From CAZJLP01 sp964546955 (GTDB lineage: Bacteria > Verrucomicrobiota > Verrucomicrobiia > Opitutales > Opitutaceae): a stretch of 37,594 nucleotides of DNA. Shown one piece after another: positions 17,268 to 24,493 of the stretch; the stretch's first letter is position 1, and each line of letters opens with the position of its first letter. The notes below the pieces were generated by a model that ran no database searches, had not been told where the DNA came from, and was given only the letters and a program-made list of their open reading frames with translations. The stretch lies in the NCBI GenBank assembly GCA_964546955.1, contig CAZJLP010000050.1:1-37594 (forward strand), written 5' to 3'. Both the position numbers and the translations under genes were made by a program.

Positions 17268-17594
17268 ATGAAAACAACCCTGCAAAAACTCTCCCTTCTG
17301 TTCGTCGTTAGTTCCAGTTTGGCGTTCTTGATGCCCGGCTGCGCCGGCACTTCAACCCGCGAAAGCACGGGCGAATACTTGGACGATCGCGGCGTCACCG
17401 CTCGGGTAAAAACGGCCCTCATCGGGGATGAAATTGTAAAGGCCCGCGACATCAACGTGGAAACCTTCAAAGGCACCGTTCAACTGAGCGGCTTCGTGGA
17501 TTCGCAGGAACAGAAAGCGCGCGCCGCGAGCATCGCCGCCGGCATCAACGGCGTCCGCTCGGTCGAAAACAACATCTCGGTCAAGAATAAGTGA
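17268..17594 (+). CDS. BON-domain lipoprotein
   Basis: A 108-residue protein. The N-terminal signal peptide is basic then hydrophobic, and reaches a possible lipobox ending MPGC at Cys25. A Thr/Ser/Glu-rich spacer precedes a BON domain (about residues 40-107): an ITARVKTALIGD-like helix, INVETFKGTVQLSGFVDS and a C-terminal GVRSVENNISV strand. BON domains such as E. coli OsmY bind membranes and are induced by osmotic stress. The start is the ATG that opens the signal peptide, not the upstream in-frame codon at 17226. It is transcribed away from the kinase operon and ends with a structured terminator region. Confidence 0.88.
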   Translation: MKTTLQKLSLLFVVSSSLAFLMPGCAGTSTRESTGEYLDDRGVTARVKTALIGDEIVKARDINVETFKGTVQLSGFVDSQEQKARAASIAAGINGVRSVENNISVKNK

Positions 17595-17606
17595 TCTTCT
17601 ACCTCT

Positions 17607-17704
17607 CGTAGTGCAGCGACACTACGGGCGCGTTCTTGAATCGGCGCGTCCTGCCTGAAGAGCGACCTGCGGCGGTCGCCGCGCGCAGGACGGCGCCGAT
17701 TTTT
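17607..17704 (+). terminator. double hairpin and terminator downstream of the BON gene
   Basis: First hairpin: CGTAGTG (17607-17613) pairs perfectly with CACTACG (17620-17626). Second structure: a 16-base arm (17639-17654) pairs with 17685-17701 with one bulged base, enclosing an inner hairpin GCGACC/GGTCGC (17662-17667 and 17674-17679). It ends in five T (17700-17704). The long stem plus T run fits an intrinsic terminator for the BON transcript. The extra structure is more than termination needs. Confidence 0.7.
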
Positions 17705-17752
17705 CGTGACGGGAGCCAGACCGCCGACGCAAGGGCGGCCTTCGCGCCCCGA

Positions 17753-18409
17753 TCAATCGTCTCCGCACTCACTATGCGGGGCGGCCACGGGCTTGGATTC
17801 CGCGGAGGATCGATGGCGAAGGAAGATGGAAAGGACCACCATGGCCAAAATGGCCAGGAACTCGCTCTGCCAATTCTGGAACGATTCAAACCAAAAGCGG
17901 GAGGTGCCAACGTACTCCCACGTCGTCGTCGCCTCGCCCCCATGTTGCAATTCTTCTTCGCTGTGTAACTTGGCCCCGCTCCAGGCGTGGACTAAAAACG
18001 AAAAGAGAAACAAGGCAAAGAGCGCGATCGAGAGCGAATATTGATAAATCCGGAGGTACCATCCGCCGCGACGGACCGGCCACGGTGAGTCGGCGGTGAC
18101 CGGCACATCTTCCTTGTGCTCCGGTTTGTCGGGATCGTGCGACTCCGCTGAGCCCTTCTGAAACAAAAACGAGGTCAGCACCACAAAGAGAAACATCTGG
18201 AGAAATTCGCTCTCCCAGTTTTCGCTCGTGGCTTCGGCGAAATGGGGCGTCTTCAAGTATTCGCCCATCTCGACCGGGGGTCTGCCGTGCTCCTCTCGCT
18301 CTTGGTTGTATTCGCGGAAGCCCGCGAGCACTTGACCGCCGAAAAGCGTCCCGATAAAAATCACGAGCAACACGACGGAGAGTCCATTGTTGCGGAAAAA
18401 GCGTTTCAT
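17753..18409 (-). CDS. DUF6766-type membrane protein
   Basis: A 218-residue integral membrane protein with four hydrophobic segments: residues about 8-26, 73-90, 126-148 and 193-212. The sequence shows an internal duplication. Each half has an extramembrane stretch of the form (T/S)-X-X-W-(F/E)-S-X-X-NW-(Q/E)-SEFL immediately before a helix (ENWESEFLQMFLF near 67-79 and QNWQSEFLAILAM near 189-201). This pattern is characteristic of the DUF6766 family, whose function is unknown. The start is ATG 18409, where the basic MKRFFRNNG and first helix begin. It lies between the BON and KGG-repeat genes and faces the BON gene convergently. Confidence 0.72.
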   Translation of the reverse strand: MKRFFRNNGLSVVLLVIFIGTLFGGQVLAGFREYNQEREEHGRPPVEMGEYLKTPHFAEATSENWESEFLQMFLFVVLTSFLFQKGSAESHDPDKPEHKEDVPVTADSPWPVRRGGWYLRIYQYSLSIALFALFLFSFLVHAWSGAKLHSEEELQHGGEATTTWEYVGTSRFWFESFQNWQSEFLAILAMVVLSIFLRHRSSAESKPVAAPHSECGDD

Positions 18410-18533
18410 GAGGGTGCAAACCCCGGTCGAGCGGCGAGGTTCCGGCACCTTGCCAGGAACACTTCATCGGTAAATACCTGCATCGGCAGCGCGAGTACCG
18501 ACGACCGTCCGCTTGCGGATGCAGAAACGAGAA

Positions 18534-18562
18534 CGGCCCGCGCCAACCGAGGGCGCGGGCCG
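18534..18562 (-). terminator. probable hairpin terminator of the KGG-repeat gene
   Basis: A perfect 11-base GC-rich stem (CGGCCCGCGCC at 18534-18544 with GGCGCGGGCCG at 18552-18562) with a 7-base loop. On the minus strand it starts 28 bases after the KGG stop and is followed by a T-rich but interrupted tract. It is very stable though lacking a clean T run. Confidence 0.65.
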
Positions 18563-18590
18563 CTTGCTTCTCTACTTCTGCTCGGGACGT

Positions 18591-18974
18591 TCAGGAACGT
18601 CCACCTTTGCGGCCGATTTCAGCCATGCGTTCACGGTCTTGACTGACCGCTTCGCCGCCTTTTCGGCCAATTACTGCCATGTGCTCGCGATCGCGGCTAA
18701 CCGCTTCGCCGCCTCGGCGGCCGATCTCGGCCATGTGCTCGCGGTTTCGACTCACCGCCTCACCGCCTTTTCGACCGATCGCACTCCGTTGTTCGGGCGT
18801 GAGGTTATCTTTGAGCCGGCCATCTTCCGGTCTCCGCACTTCACCTTGACCGCTGGAGCGGCGCGCTTGTGAACCGTGTTCGCTGTTCGCGTCCACGTTT
18901 TCGTTATCCATGCGCTGTTCGGTCGAGGTCATGTTTTCCTCCTGCCGACGATCATCTTCTTGGGCTTGAGCCAT
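18591..18974 (-). CDS. KGG-repeat stress-induced hydrophilin (GsiB/Con-10 family)
   Basis: A 127-residue, strongly hydrophilic protein with no cysteine or tryptophan. The N-terminal 60 residues are acidic and Gln/Asn-rich. The C-terminal half is three and a half copies of an 18-residue unit with core IGRKGGEAVS followed by a charged helix (units begin at residues 66, 84, 102 and 120). This is the KGG stress-induced acidophilic repeat of Bacillus GsiB and fungal Con-10, linked to desiccation and general stress. A strong ribosome-binding site (AAAGGA) sits 8 bases before the ATG, unlike most genes here, suggesting high expression. It is monocistronic with a hairpin terminator behind it. Confidence 0.93.
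   Translation of the reverse strand: MAQAQEDDRRQEENMTSTEQRMDNENVDANSEHGSQARRSSGQGEVRRPEDGRLKDNLTPEQRSAIGRKGGEAVSRNREHMAEIGRRGGEAVSRDREHMAVIGRKGGEAVSQDRERMAEIGRKGGRS
18594..18779 (-). repeat. 54-base tandem repeat encoding the KGG units
   Basis: Three full units of 54 bases and one partial unit code for the 18-residue KGG repeats. The DNA copies are clearly similar but not identical. The unit number is likely to vary between related genomes through slippage. Confidence 0.85.
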
Positions 18975-19255
18975 TGTCGTTCCTTTCGTTTCGGGTTCGC
19001 CGTAAGTTGTACGCGCTCAATCTAGCCCATCACGCGACCGTCCGGTATCGGCGCTCTTCCCGTATCGTTCATGGGGCGTAAAAACCGTCGCCGCACTCGG
19101 CAAAGTTCCTGCAGTACCCGGCCGAGAAGGCGGACTCCGCCCTCCCCTGCGTGCGCACGGCCTCTGCGCGCACAGGCGCACTTTCCGATTTTCCGACCTT
19201 CCAAGCCGGGCCACACCCCATGGCGCCGCCCCACTTAAAAAACTAGATTGGTGGC

Positions 19256-19633
19256 ATGAAAAACTCACCTCAACCCAAGACAGTTTTGCACGGTCAGGGC
19301 GCCGGAGAAATCAGCGACGCCGATTTGGAAAAACGCGCGCGCGAAATCGCGCTCATTCAGGGACGGGGCGAGGAGAACGTGACGGAGGAGGATCGCGCCG
19401 CCGCCTACGCCGAACTCTCCGGTCAGACTCTGCCCGAAACCACCGTCGACGATGCCCGGAGCCTCGGCGCCTTGTCGCGGGATCCGTCCGACCCGCCTTC
19501 GTTGAGCGGAGGCGAAACGCCGCATTCCGAAGAGCCCAACGAACAAGCCGAATTGGAGCGCATGGTCCTCGAAGGCGTGGAGGAAGCGCAGCACGATCAG
19601 ATGGTCGAAGCCGGCAAACGGCGTCAACTTTGA
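19256..19633 (+). CDS. acidic hypothetical protein upstream of the LigD polymerase gene
   Basis: A 125-residue acidic, soluble protein. It begins with a short basic/polar leader, then a helical core (ISDADLEKRAREIALIQGRG, about residues 19-38, followed by a second acidic helix near 43-55), a Ser/Pro/Asp linker (68-92) and a C-terminal amphipathic helix with many Glu. I do not recognise a named family. Codon use and charge pattern support a real gene. Its TGA (19631-19633) overlaps the alternative TTG start of the LigD polymerase, and the preferred ATG lies 27 bases downstream, so the two are probably co-transcribed. A possible role alongside end joining rests only on this position. Confidence 0.7.
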   Translation: MKNSPQPKTVLHGQGAGEISDADLEKRAREIALIQGRGEENVTEEDRAAAYAELSGQTLPETTVDDARSLGALSRDPSDPPSLSGGETPHSEEPNEQAELERMVLEGVEEAQHDQMVEAGKRRQL

Positions 19634-19659
19634 GGTCCTCCCGCGGGGCCTTCACTCCC

Positions 19660-20568
19660 ATGGTCAAGGACGCAAGCACGCTCACGGTCGCCGGCAAGAC
19701 ACTGCCGGTCTCCAACCTGAACAAGGTGTTGTATCCGGAATCCGGATTCACGAAGGGAGACGTGATTCGGTACTATATGGAGATTGGCGCCGTGCTTCTC
19801 CCGCACTTGAAGAATCGCGCGCTGACCTTAAAGCGATATCCGGAAGGAGTGGACAAATTTTTTTTCTACGAGAAGCGTTGTCCGACCCATCGCCCAAAAT
19901 GGCTTCGCACCGCTTCGGTCTATAGCGAACGCCGCGGGGAGAACATGGACTATTGCTTGGCCAACGACCTGCCGAGCCTCGTCTGGGCCGCCAATCTCGC
20001 GGATCTCGAGTTACACACCTCGCTCGCCCTGGCAAAAAACCAGGAGCGGCCGACCTCGCTCGTATTCGATCTCGATCCTGGCGAGGGAGCAAACGTCGTC
20101 GATTGCGCCCAGGTCGGATTGTGGATCAAGGCGGCGCTGGCGAAGCGAAAACTCGAGTCGTGGATCAAAACCTCCGGTTCGAAGGGGCTCCAGCTTTACG
20201 TGCCCCTCAACTCCGCGGTTACTTTCGAGACCACCAAAGCCGTCGCGCGGCAACTTGCCGAGGCCATCGAGGCCGAGCACCCCGAGCGTGTCGTCACCAA
20301 AATGGCGAAGGCGCTCCGGCGGGGCAAAGTCATGATCGATTGGAGCCAGAACGATCAGCACAAGACAACGGTGTCGGTCTATTCCCTTCGCGCGACGAAA
20401 ATTCCGGGAGTGTCCACTCCTCTCCTGTGGACGGAAGTCGAGGCGTTGCTCAAACAGAAGGACCAGGAACGCGTGCGCTTCAGTCCCGAGCAAGTGCTCG
20501 CGCGGGTAAAGAAGCACGGCGACCTGTTCGAGCCCGTGCTAACGCTCAAGCAGAAGCTGAAACCGTGA
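19660..20568 (+). CDS. ligD: stand-alone LigD-type polymerase/primase (NHEJ)
   Basis: A 302-residue protein matching the polymerase domain of LigD (archaeo-eukaryotic primase superfamily), which fills gaps and adds nucleotides, preferring ribonucleotides, at broken DNA ends. The catalytic carboxylates are visible: DLD at 137-139 in LVFDLDPGEG and Asp227 in VMIDWSQND. Other family signatures are TLKRYPEGV, the TSGSKGLQLYVPL nucleotide-binding segment (171-183) and KTTVSVYSLRA. No phosphoesterase or ligase domain is attached. Those are encoded by the convergent gene 66 bases away. Start: ATG 19660 rather than TTG 19630, because homology begins with SNLNKVLYPE soon after. Confidence 0.93.
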   Translation: MVKDASTLTVAGKTLPVSNLNKVLYPESGFTKGDVIRYYMEIGAVLLPHLKNRALTLKRYPEGVDKFFFYEKRCPTHRPKWLRTASVYSERRGENMDYCLANDLPSLVWAANLADLELHTSLALAKNQERPTSLVFDLDPGEGANVVDCAQVGLWIKAALAKRKLESWIKTSGSKGLQLYVPLNSAVTFETTKAVARQLAEAIEAEHPERVVTKMAKALRRGKVMIDWSQNDQHKTTVSVYSLRATKIPGVSTPLLWTEVEALLKQKDQERVRFSPEQVLARVKKHGDLFEPVLTLKQKLKP

Positions 20569-20634
20569 TGAGGAGTTCCCGTCGCTAATCGCGAAATGGG
20601 GATCGAAAGGTAGGGCGAGGCCCCAGAACGCGCG

Positions 20635-22350
20635 TCAGTCCGCCACCGGTTCCCTCGTCACATCGCGCGCATCCTTGTCTTCGCGGAGTCCGAGAAAAAC
20701 CGGCTGGCGCAGGAGTCCGTCGCGCGTCCACTCGCTAAATTTAATCTGGGCCACGAACCTTGGCTCCAACCAGGTTACTTCGCGCATGGCGCTGGCGGAC
20801 ATCCCTTGACCGAAGCGGGAGCTGCGCGGGCGGGGAAGATTCGCGAACGGGCACTCCGTCTGCGCGTGCTTGGTGAACATCGCGTGGAGAGACTTGAGCG
20901 ACTTTCCGTCGAACCCTGTTCCCACCTTGCCGGCAAAAAGGAGCTCCTTTCCTTCGTAATAGCCGACCAAGATGGCGCCGAAATGGCTGCGGGATCCCCC
21001 CGGCGGCGTGAACCCTCCAATGACGAACTCCTGCTCGTGAGAAATCCGGCATTTTATCCACGTGCCGCTTCGCCTTCCCGGTTCGTAGAGCGAATGGGGC
21101 GTTTTTGCCACCAACCCCTCGAAGCCCTTTCGCCTCATCTCGGATAAAAACTCAGCCGGCGCCTTTCTGAAAACGGGGGAAAGCTTGATCGCTTCCGGGG
21201 CGTCGGAAAGCAATGCAGCAAGCGCCGCTTTGCGTTGTTCGATCGGCTCGTTCAGCAAAGAGCGGCCATCGAGGTGGAGAAGATCGAACGCATAGAAAAA
21301 CAGGGGCGCGCGAACCACTCCTCGCCGGGCGTTCTGGAGCAATTGAAAAGTCGGTTTTCCGTTCTCATCGAGCGCGACGATCTCGCCATCCACAATGGCG
21401 GAGCGGCAGGAAAGACGGCTCAGCGCTTCGACCAGGCTCGGGTAATCGCTGGAGAGGAGTTTTTCGTTGCGCGACCAGAGATCGGCCCGCCCGTTCTCCA
21501 CTAGAGCCAACGCTCGAAATCCGTCAAACTTGACTTCCAACAACCAGTCGCCCGCGGGCACGGCGCCGACTCCGAGCACCTTCATCGGCTCGATGAATCT
21601 TAGAGCCGCGGCGTTTTTTTTTGAACCGCGGGTCTGCCGGCTTTTTCCGGCCGCAGTGGCAACGGCCGCGGGAGCGGCCGCCGGGACCCGTTTCGCCGTC
21701 TTCGCCGTGGGCGCACGCCTGTTCTTGGCCGCGGCTCCGTCGGCAATTTCCTGGAGTGAACGGCCCGTTTTTACCGAGACGTCTCTGCCCTGCGTTTTGA
21801 TCGCTGTTGTTTTGGCCCCGCCGGAGTTGCGAATGACCAGCCAGTTCGCACGGTCCGCATCCGTCGTCTTCATTCTTACGAGCGTCCATTCGCCCGAACA
21901 CTTTTCCCCTTCGAGACGAAAATGCACCTTTCCTCTCCGCAGTGCCCCGATGGGAGGGCCGCTGTCGACCGTGTAGAGTCCGCGATCCCACAGCATAACC
22001 GTTCCGGCACCGTAGTTGCCAGCGGGGATCGTGCCTTCGAAGTCGCCGTAGTCGAGCGGGTGATCCTCGACCTCGACCGCGAGGGACTTCTCGCCCGGCT
22101 TGAGCGGGAGGCCTTTGGGCACCGCCCATGACTTATAGACACCGTCCATCTCGAGTCGCAGGTCGTAGTGAAGGCGGCTGGCGTCATGCTTTTGGATCAC
22201 AAAGCGAAATCTTCCGCCTTGGCCGGTCGCCTTGACCCGCGACGATCCGGCCGGCTCTCCGCTTACAGCCAAGTTCCGTTTCGCGTGATAGCGGCGCAGC
22301 GCGGCCACCGATTTGGGCATTCGCGACGAGAGAGAGCGAGGTTTGCGCAT
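20635..22350 (-). CDS. ligD: LigD phosphoesterase-ligase: ATP-dependent DNA ligase with 3'-phosphoesterase domain
   Basis: A 571-residue protein that seals double-strand breaks together with Ku. The 3'-phosphoesterase domain (about 45-180) has the HDASRLHYDLRLE motif with His55, Asp56, His61 and Asp63, and the HPLDYGDFEG segment with His97. A low-complexity Ala/Lys/Arg linker (about 205-248) leads to the nucleotidyltransferase domain with adenylated Lys274 in EVKFDGFR. Downstream are IVDGEIVALDE, FEGLVAKTPHSLYEPGRRSGTWIKCR (motif IV-V region) and the OB-fold with FVIGGFTPPGG. There is no polymerase domain, which is the separate convergent gene. It lies 12 bases behind ku and is surely co-transcribed with it. 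Confidence 0.96.
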   Translation of the reverse strand: MRKPRSLSSRMPKSVAALRRYHAKRNLAVSGEPAGSSRVKATGQGGRFRFVIQKHDASRLHYDLRLEMDGVYKSWAVPKGLPLKPGEKSLAVEVEDHPLDYGDFEGTIPAGNYGAGTVMLWDRGLYTVDSGPPIGALRRGKVHFRLEGEKCSGEWTLVRMKTTDADRANWLVIRNSGGAKTTAIKTQGRDVSVKTGRSLQEIADGAAAKNRRAPTAKTAKRVPAAAPAAVATAAGKSRQTRGSKKNAAALRFIEPMKVLGVGAVPAGDWLLEVKFDGFRALALVENGRADLWSRNEKLLSSDYPSLVEALSRLSCRSAIVDGEIVALDENGKPTFQLLQNARRGVVRAPLFFYAFDLLHLDGRSLLNEPIEQRKAALAALLSDAPEAIKLSPVFRKAPAEFLSEMRRKGFEGLVAKTPHSLYEPGRRSGTWIKCRISHEQEFVIGGFTPPGGSRSHFGAILVGYYEGKELLFAGKVGTGFDGKSLKSLHAMFTKHAQTECPFANLPRPRSSRFGQGMSASAMREVTWLEPRFVAQIKFSEWTRDGLLRQPVFLGLREDKDARDVTREPVAD

Positions 22351-22362
22351 GCGGGGCTCTTT

Positions 22363-23208
22363 CTAAGCTGCTTTCTTACGCGGGCGTTTTTTCGCGGATG
22401 TCGTTTTCTCCCGGGTTTTCTTTGGCCCTGCAGAGCTCTGTTCGAGGCTCTTCTGCAGAACAGACACCAGGTCGATGACCTTCCCCGTGGTGCGCGCTGC
22501 CTTGGGCGGAGCGGGCAGGTCGCGCCCCCCGCTCTCGATTTTCTGATCGATCACTGCCATGAGAGCGGAACGATAATCGTCGGTGTAACGTCCGGGGTCC
22601 CACTCGACCGTCATCTGGTCGACGAGCTGTTTCGCCATCTCGATCTCCTTCTTGCCGTATTTTTCCGAAGCAGCAGGGATGTTGAGTTCGGTATTGTCCA
22701 CGAGTTCTTCCGCGAAATGCATGAGTTCGAGCACCAGTGCGTTGCCCTGCGGCTTGACCCCAGCGAGATGCTGGCGCGTTTTTATCACGACCTTCGCGAT
22801 CCCGATCTTTCCGGTCTCGGCGAGCACGTCGCGCAATAGTCCATACGCGTTGGCGCCGCCCTTGGCCGGCTCCAGATAGTACGGCTTGTTAAAGAACATG
22901 GGATTGATCTCTTCCGTGTTCACAAAGTCCATGATGTCCACCGTCTGCGTGGCCTCGATGTCCACCCGTTTGAAGTCGTCGTCTTTGAGCACGACGTATT
23001 TGCTCTTTTCGTATTCATAGCCTTTCACGATCTGGTCCCAGGGCACTTCTTTCCCATCCGCTTCCGCCACGCGCTTGAAATTGATCGGGCTGAGATCGGA
23101 GCCGCGGAGAAGATTGAATTTCAGCTCCTCCCGTTTGGTCGCGGGATAGAGCGAGACGGGAATATTGACGAGACCGAAGCTGATCGAGCCTTTCCAGATT
23201 GAGCGCAT
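22363..23208 (-). CDS. ku: Ku DNA end-binding protein
   Basis: A 281-residue bacterial Ku homologue. It forms a ring-shaped homodimer that binds DNA ends and recruits LigD. The family start MRSIWKGSISFGLVNIPV is intact, followed by the beta-barrel core (residues about 10-200) with typical LKFNLLR, KGYEYEKSKYVVL and VVIKTRQHLAGVKP segments. The C-terminus (about 225-281) is a Lys/Arg-rich extension, which in other bacteria modulates DNA binding and threading. It precedes the ligase gene by 12 bases and follows a small membrane protein gene by 21 bases. Confidence 0.97.
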   Translation of the reverse strand: MRSIWKGSISFGLVNIPVSLYPATKREELKFNLLRGSDLSPINFKRVAEADGKEVPWDQIVKGYEYEKSKYVVLKDDDFKRVDIEATQTVDIMDFVNTEEINPMFFNKPYYLEPAKGGANAYGLLRDVLAETGKIGIAKVVIKTRQHLAGVKPQGNALVLELMHFAEELVDNTELNIPAASEKYGKKEIEMAKQLVDQMTVEWDPGRYTDDYRSALMAVIDQKIESGGRDLPAPPKAARTTGKVIDLVSVLQKSLEQSSAGPKKTREKTTSAKKRPRKKAA

Positions 23209-23229
23209 GATAGATACAGGATGAAGGTT

Positions 23230-23442
23230 TTAGGCGGGCGGCACCCGGCGAGCGGCGGACGGCGTACCCGGGTTGACATTGCCTTCGCCGGGAGTCGGTT
23301 CATCGGCCGCGGGTTCGGCCGCCGTGACGGAGTTACCCTGACGCCCCCGGTCCCCCTCCCGCGACGTAACTCGACGGTTGAGGAGAAAGAGGACGAATGG
23401 GATCAGGACGATCAACCCCAGGATGACGATGACGTAGCCCAT
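23230..23442 (-). CDS. small single-helix membrane protein upstream of ku
   Basis: A 70-residue frame from an ATG at 23442. An N-terminal transmembrane helix (residues 2-22, MGYVIVILGLIVLIPFVLFL) is followed by a basic patch (NRRVTSREGDRGR) and an acidic/Pro/Gly-rich tail. The layout predicts a signal-anchored protein. The sequence upstream of the ATG is strikingly AT-rich (TATATTAATAAC) and could hold a -10 box close to the start. I do not recognise the family. It ends 21 bases before ku, so it may be the first gene of the NHEJ operon, though a functional link is unproven. Confidence 0.55.
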   Translation of the reverse strand: MGYVIVILGLIVLIPFVLFLLNRRVTSREGDRGRQGNSVTAAEPAADEPTPGEGNVNPGTPSAARRVPPA

Positions 23443-23625
23443 GTTATTAATATAGTGACACCAGGCGCCAGCCCAAGCGGGCATGCCCCCCACCGCCCTA
23501 CCGGGTAAATCTACGGTCAGCCCTCGGTGCTTCTGCCTTGTCAGGTGGACACGGGGGATATTGCCGCCCCCGAAACCGGCTTGGGCCCCGATGGTGACTT
23601 GCTCTGGTGAGTGTTAATTAAGGCT

Positions 23626-24333
23626 ATGAATTCCGCGACCCGACCGCCCGCCACCGCGCAATCAGCCGAAGCCGAATGGATGCTTAACGGTCCCGACTTT
23701 TTCAAAAAGATCGTAGTAGACCGCCGGGCCACGCGCCATTTTACGGACGAGCCCGTGCCCGATACGGTGCTGCGCTCCATCCTGAGCATGGCGCAGCAGG
23801 CACCTTCCGGGTACAACTTTCAGCCGTGGAGGTTTGTCGTGGTCAGGGAACGCGCCAACCGGAAGCGTTTGCAAAAAGCGGCGTTCGATCAGGAAAAGAT
23901 CGGGGAAGCGCCCGTGGTGATCGTGGCTTTCGGCCAGCGAGACGGATGGAAGGAGAAGATCGACGACATTCTGCGGCTGCAGGTGGAGAACGGCACACTC
24001 GAAGCATCGCAGGTCCAGAAAACAAAGGAGGGCGCGCTGCAGTTTTTAACCACGCTCGACCCCGCCCTTTGGCTCAACCGGCACGTCATGATTGCGTTTA
24101 CGTTTCTCATGCTTGCGGCGGAAGCCGCCGGATGGGACACCGCCCCCATGGAGGGATTCGATGCCGCCGCCGTGCGCGAGGCGCTGGACCTTCCGGGCGA
24201 TGCGGAAGTCATGGCCATCCTGGCGATCGGACGTGCGGCTAAGCCTCTCGCCAAGTACCCGGGGCGGCTGCCGCTCGACGCGATTTTCTACGACGAAAAG
24301 TACGGCCAGCACTGGCGCGCGGAGATGACGTGA
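23626..24333 (+). CDS. nitroreductase-family FMN oxidoreductase
   Basis: A 235-residue protein of the nitroreductase fold, which binds FMN as a dimer and uses NAD(P)H. The FMN phosphate-binding arginines are in DRRATRHFTDEPV (near residue 33-40). The flavin-contacting segment is MAQQAPSGYNFQPWRFVVV, and the C-terminal GLP-like region is represented by AEVMAILAIGRAAKP. The substrate may be a nitroaromatic, quinone or other electrophile, and cannot be decided. The start is ATG 23626, which has AAGG at a good distance. An upstream in-frame GTG is less likely. A branched palindromic repeat follows 24 bases after the stop. Confidence 0.9.
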   Translation: MNSATRPPATAQSAEAEWMLNGPDFFKKIVVDRRATRHFTDEPVPDTVLRSILSMAQQAPSGYNFQPWRFVVVRERANRKRLQKAAFDQEKIGEAPVVIVAFGQRDGWKEKIDDILRLQVENGTLEASQVQKTKEGALQFLTTLDPALWLNRHVMIAFTFLMLAAEAAGWDTAPMEGFDAAAVREALDLPGDAEVMAILAIGRAAKPLAKYPGRLPLDAIFYDEKYGQHWRAEMT

Positions 24334-24357
24334 GGCGCCACGAGCTGTTCCTCAGCC

Positions 24358-24409
24358 GGTGGAACCTGCCGTCCCGGCAGGTTAGCCCGCCGAGACGGCG
24401 GGCTCCACC
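24358..24409. repeat. three-way-junction palindromic repeat, copy 1
   Basis: Outer arms GGTGGA (24358-24363) and TCCACC (24404-24409) enclose two perfect hairpins: ACCTGCCG-TCC-CGGCAGGT (24364-24382) and GCCCGCCG-AGA-CGGCGGGC (24385-24403). Single-stranded DNA or RNA would fold as a cruciform-like three-way junction. The first 26 bases recur at 35752-35778 with one substitution and one inserted base, so this is a dispersed family, comparable in form to REP/BIME elements. It sits between the nitroreductase and ada genes. Confidence 0.85.
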
Positions 24410-24493
24410 ATGACGGCACGTTTTTCGAACGTGGCCACATCTCTGCCCGATTTTCGGCGGCGCGGCTTACTTCGTTCAGGTAAACTACCGGAC

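Noticed and set aside
18594..18779. Tandem repeat considered as a CRISPR array
   Set aside because: The 54-base units are contiguous, code in frame for the KGG motif and have no unique spacers. No cas genes are present.
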